DNA from: Chitinophaga silvatica
GTDB lineage: Bacteria; Bacteroidota; Bacteroidia; Chitinophagales; Chitinophagaceae
Assembly (NCBI RefSeq): GCF_003419895.1
Contig: NZ_QPMM01000007.1
Coordinates: forward strand, 434,001-498,000
DNA length: 64,000 bases
Direction of reading: 5' to 3'
Below are positions 61,873 through 64,000 of the stretch, one piece after another. The translations under genes and the position numbers were made by a program. The notes below the pieces were generated by a model, which searched no databases, was not told where the DNA came from, and was given only the letters and a program-made list of their open reading frames with translations. Position 1 is the first letter of the stretch, and every line of letters starts with the position of its first letter.

Positions 61873-63222
61873 ATGCATCGTCGTATTTTTCTTTTGTTCT
61901 TCCTATTTATACTGACAGGGGAAACAGTGGTCTACGGGCAGACAGATACACTTTCACCGATCAACTATGCCTTCAATCTGGCCAATTGCATACAGTATGG
62001 TTTGCAACATCAAAACGATATCGTAAATGCCCACCTGGATGTAGCTTTTGCCAGGGAACAAATAAAAGAAGCAACAGCCAAATTGTTCCCACATGGTGAG
62101 ATTGATGCCAGTTTTACCGATAATTTGCAACTGGCCACACAATTTATCCCTGATTTTAACGGTCCTGACCCTACGCAACTCATTCCTGTACAGTTTGGTA
62201 CCCGATTCGCCTCAGGAGTAACAGGGCAGATTAATCAAACGATTTTCAACAGCGATTACTTTATTGGACTCAAAGCTTCCAGAGTATATAAAGACCTTTC
62301 ACAGAAAAACTATAAACGTACTGAGATAGATGTGCGGGTTGCAATTGCCAAAGCATATTACGCGGTTCTCACCAACCAGGAAAACATCCGCCTGTCCAAA
62401 GCCAATATGGAACAGTTGGCAAAAACACTGAAAGATACCAAAGCCAGATACGAAGTCGGAATAGCTGAAAGGGTAGACGTTGACCGTATCCAGGTTTCTT
62501 ACAACAATGTGGTAACGGATATTGAAAACAATATCCGTTTACTCGTATATGCCGTACAGTTATTGAAATTTCAAATGGGCATGCCCCAGGAGGCAAACCT
62601 CGAACTAACGGAAACCGTTCAGGACTTTAACGTCCAGGAATATATTGAAGATACCATCAATTACCATATTCAGGACCGGGTAGAATACGGGATTCAGTCG
62701 ACCCAGATCTCCCTTAATGAATTAAATCTTAAAGCAAAAAAATTGGCGTACCTGCCTTCTTTAAGTGGCTATATAAACTACGGCTGGAACTATTACAGCC
62801 AGGCATTTGCTGATCTGTGGAAACGTGGTTTTGGAAGTTCGGCACTGGGTCTTACCCTCACCTGGCCAATATTTACTGGTACTGAAAGGTTGCACCAGAT
62901 TAAGGAGCTACAGATTACCCTTGAACAGTCGCGAAATACCTTAAACTATATAGGACAACAAATCCAGGTGGAAGTTGCCAATGCAAATACTCAATATCAA
63001 AATAATAAAGCATTATATGCTACCCAGAAAGAGAACATGGGCTTAACGCAAGGGATATACGATCGTATAGTGCTCAAATTTGAGCAGGGTGTAGCCACTA
63101 GTCTTGATGTTACTTCGGCAGAAAGTGATCTAAAACAGGCTCAGGTTCAGTATGTCACCGCTTTGCTTAATACCCTGGTTAGTAAAACGGATCTGGACAA
63201 AGCAATGGGTAAAATCAAATAA
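61873..63222 (+). CDS. TolC family outer-membrane efflux protein
   Basis: A 449-residue channel subunit. I chose ATG 61873, which starts the signal peptide (ending TVVYGQ); the upstream frame from 61828 adds 15 residues before it. Two TolC repeats are visible. The first opens YAFNLANCIQYGLQHQNDI and includes VRVAIAKAYYAVLTNQENI; the second ends in VATSLDVTSAESDLKQAQV. It is distinct from the copy at 1355 and is followed 36 bp later by an RND-type adaptor gene, so it serves a different pump. Confidence 0.92.
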   Translation: MHRRIFLLFFLFILTGETVVYGQTDTLSPINYAFNLANCIQYGLQHQNDIVNAHLDVAFAREQIKEATAKLFPHGEIDASFTDNLQLATQFIPDFNGPDPTQLIPVQFGTRFASGVTGQINQTIFNSDYFIGLKASRVYKDLSQKNYKRTEIDVRVAIAKAYYAVLTNQENIRLSKANMEQLAKTLKDTKARYEVGIAERVDVDRIQVSYNNVVTDIENNIRLLVYAVQLLKFQMGMPQEANLELTETVQDFNVQEYIEDTINYHIQDRVEYGIQSTQISLNELNLKAKKLAYLPSLSGYINYGWNYYSQAFADLWKRGFGSSALGLTLTWPIFTGTERLHQIKELQITLEQSRNTLNYIGQQIQVEVANANTQYQNNKALYATQKENMGLTQGIYDRIVLKFEQGVATSLDVTSAESDLKQAQVQYVTALLNTLVSKTDLDKAMGKIK

Positions 63223-63258
63223 GTATCAGCATTCATAAATACGCAATTAATCTCTTAT

Positions 63259-64000
63259 ATGTATCTAATTAATGATAAGCGGACCCTTTACGTAATAGGA
63301 ATGGTACTTTGTGTAGCCTGCGGTAATAGTAAGAAACAACAGCAACAGGCGGCAATGATGGCCATGATGAAGCCAACTGTAACCACCTTTGAGGTTGTTC
63401 CCGCTTCCTATACTGTTACAGAAAAATTTCCTGCTACCCTGGTAGCTCATGATATAGTAGAATTACGCTCCGACGTAACCGGTTTCCTGGAAAGGATCAG
63501 AGCTGCCGATGGTAGTATGGTCACAAAAGGACAACCGCTTTATGATATAGACAGAAGCAGATACGTAGCAGCATACGGTGAAGTGGCTGCATCACAGCAA
63601 CAGGCAGAAGCCGATCTTGCCCAAAAACAAAGAGATTATGAACGCTATAGTACTCTGCTGGAGCACGATGCTATCTCCAAACAAACAGTAGATCAGGCGT
63701 ATACTGCAGTACTAACTGCCAAGGCCAATGTAGCTGCCGCTAAAGCTTCCGTAGCCCGCGCCGGCACCGATGTAAATCACGCTACTGTAAGAGCCCCGGC
63801 CTCCGGTAAAATAGGTATCGTACAAATTAAAGTAGGCGATATCGTTAATGCCGGGCAAACGCTTATCAATACACTGGTTAATGAACATCCAATGTTTGCC
63901 GATATGGATGTGCCTCAGGCAAGAGGACCCGAATTCGCAAAAATCTTACACGGACAAGGGAACGGACAACGATTCTATATTCAGTTTGGGAATGGTGAAC
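63259..64000 (+). CDS. RND efflux periplasmic adaptor, cut by window end
   Basis: An open frame from ATG 63259 to the window edge (247 codons visible), encoding an AcrA/MexA-type adaptor. It has a lipoprotein-like signal (MVLCVACGNSK), the first lipoyl half LRSDVTGFLERIRAADGSMV, a helical hairpin with QQQAEADLAQKQRDYERYS, and the second lipoyl half VRAPASGKIGIVQIKVGD. An inner-membrane RND pump gene is expected just beyond the window. No stop is seen. Confidence 0.92.
   Translation, partial: MYLINDKRTLYVIGMVLCVACGNSKKQQQQAAMMAMMKPTVTTFEVVPASYTVTEKFPATLVAHDIVELRSDVTGFLERIRAADGSMVTKGQPLYDIDRSRYVAAYGEVAASQQQAEADLAQKQRDYERYSTLLEHDAISKQTVDQAYTAVLTAKANVAAAKASVARAGTDVNHATVRAPASGKIGIVQIKVGDIVNAGQTLINTLVNEHPMFADMDVPQARGPEFAKILHGQGNGQRFYIQFGNGE

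Overview
The window looks like chromosome of a Bacteroidota, most likely a Chitinophaga-like member of the Chitinophagaceae. The evidence is a moderate-to-low GC content by eye, promoters with the Bacteroidota -7 box TAnnTTTG, few Shine-Dalgarno sites, two proteins ending in the gliding-motility-associated (type B) type IX secretion signal, DUF1080 and M28 secreted enzymes, and a class I terpene synthase. There is no rRNA, tRNA, CRISPR array, phage or intact insertion sequence.

Layout. 1-5.7 kb: a TetR-controlled EmrAB/TolC-type efflux operon. 5.7-13 kb: single metabolic and stress genes (Mpo1-like membrane protein, an oxidoreductase/HxlR/DoxX group, an AraC regulator, a secreted alpha/beta hydrolase, a flotillin-like protein). 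13.4-19.2 kb: carbohydrate genes, with a ROK kinase, a Tat-exported Gfo/Idh/MocA oxidoreductase and a large HEAT-DUF1080-DUF1080 protein, probably for 3-keto-glycosides. 19.4-24.3 kb: minus-strand MtfA-like peptidase, M28 peptidase and a large T9SS cargo. 24.3-32.5 kb: rpiA, an MHS transporter, a cold-shock gene, a Pif1-like helicase and the lutABC lactate operon. 33.3-54.7 kb: a 16-gene Wzx/Wzy-type exopolysaccharide operon. It carries PglF-, PglE-, PglD- and PglC-like genes, a set that would give a diacetylbacillosamine-like initiating sugar, and two embedded carbohydrate-cleaving enzymes. 55.3-61.7 kb: a second T9SS cargo, a CapC/YwqE phosphatase (possible partner of the Wzc kinase), fRMsr, idi, a terpene synthase and two membrane proteins. 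61.9-64 kb: the start of a second efflux operon (TolC plus an RND adaptor cut by the window edge).

The most unusual content is between genes. Two approximately 210-bp palindromes (5720-5929 and 19226-19438) each lie between convergent genes. They belong to one family, but their arms have changed together in each copy, and one supplies the last codons of its neighbour. A 387-base stretch without a single G on the + strand (26935-27321) is built from 78-80 bp tandem units and lies between the cold-shock gene and the helicase. A cluster of GC-rich repeats (54775-55260) follows the polysaccharide operon.
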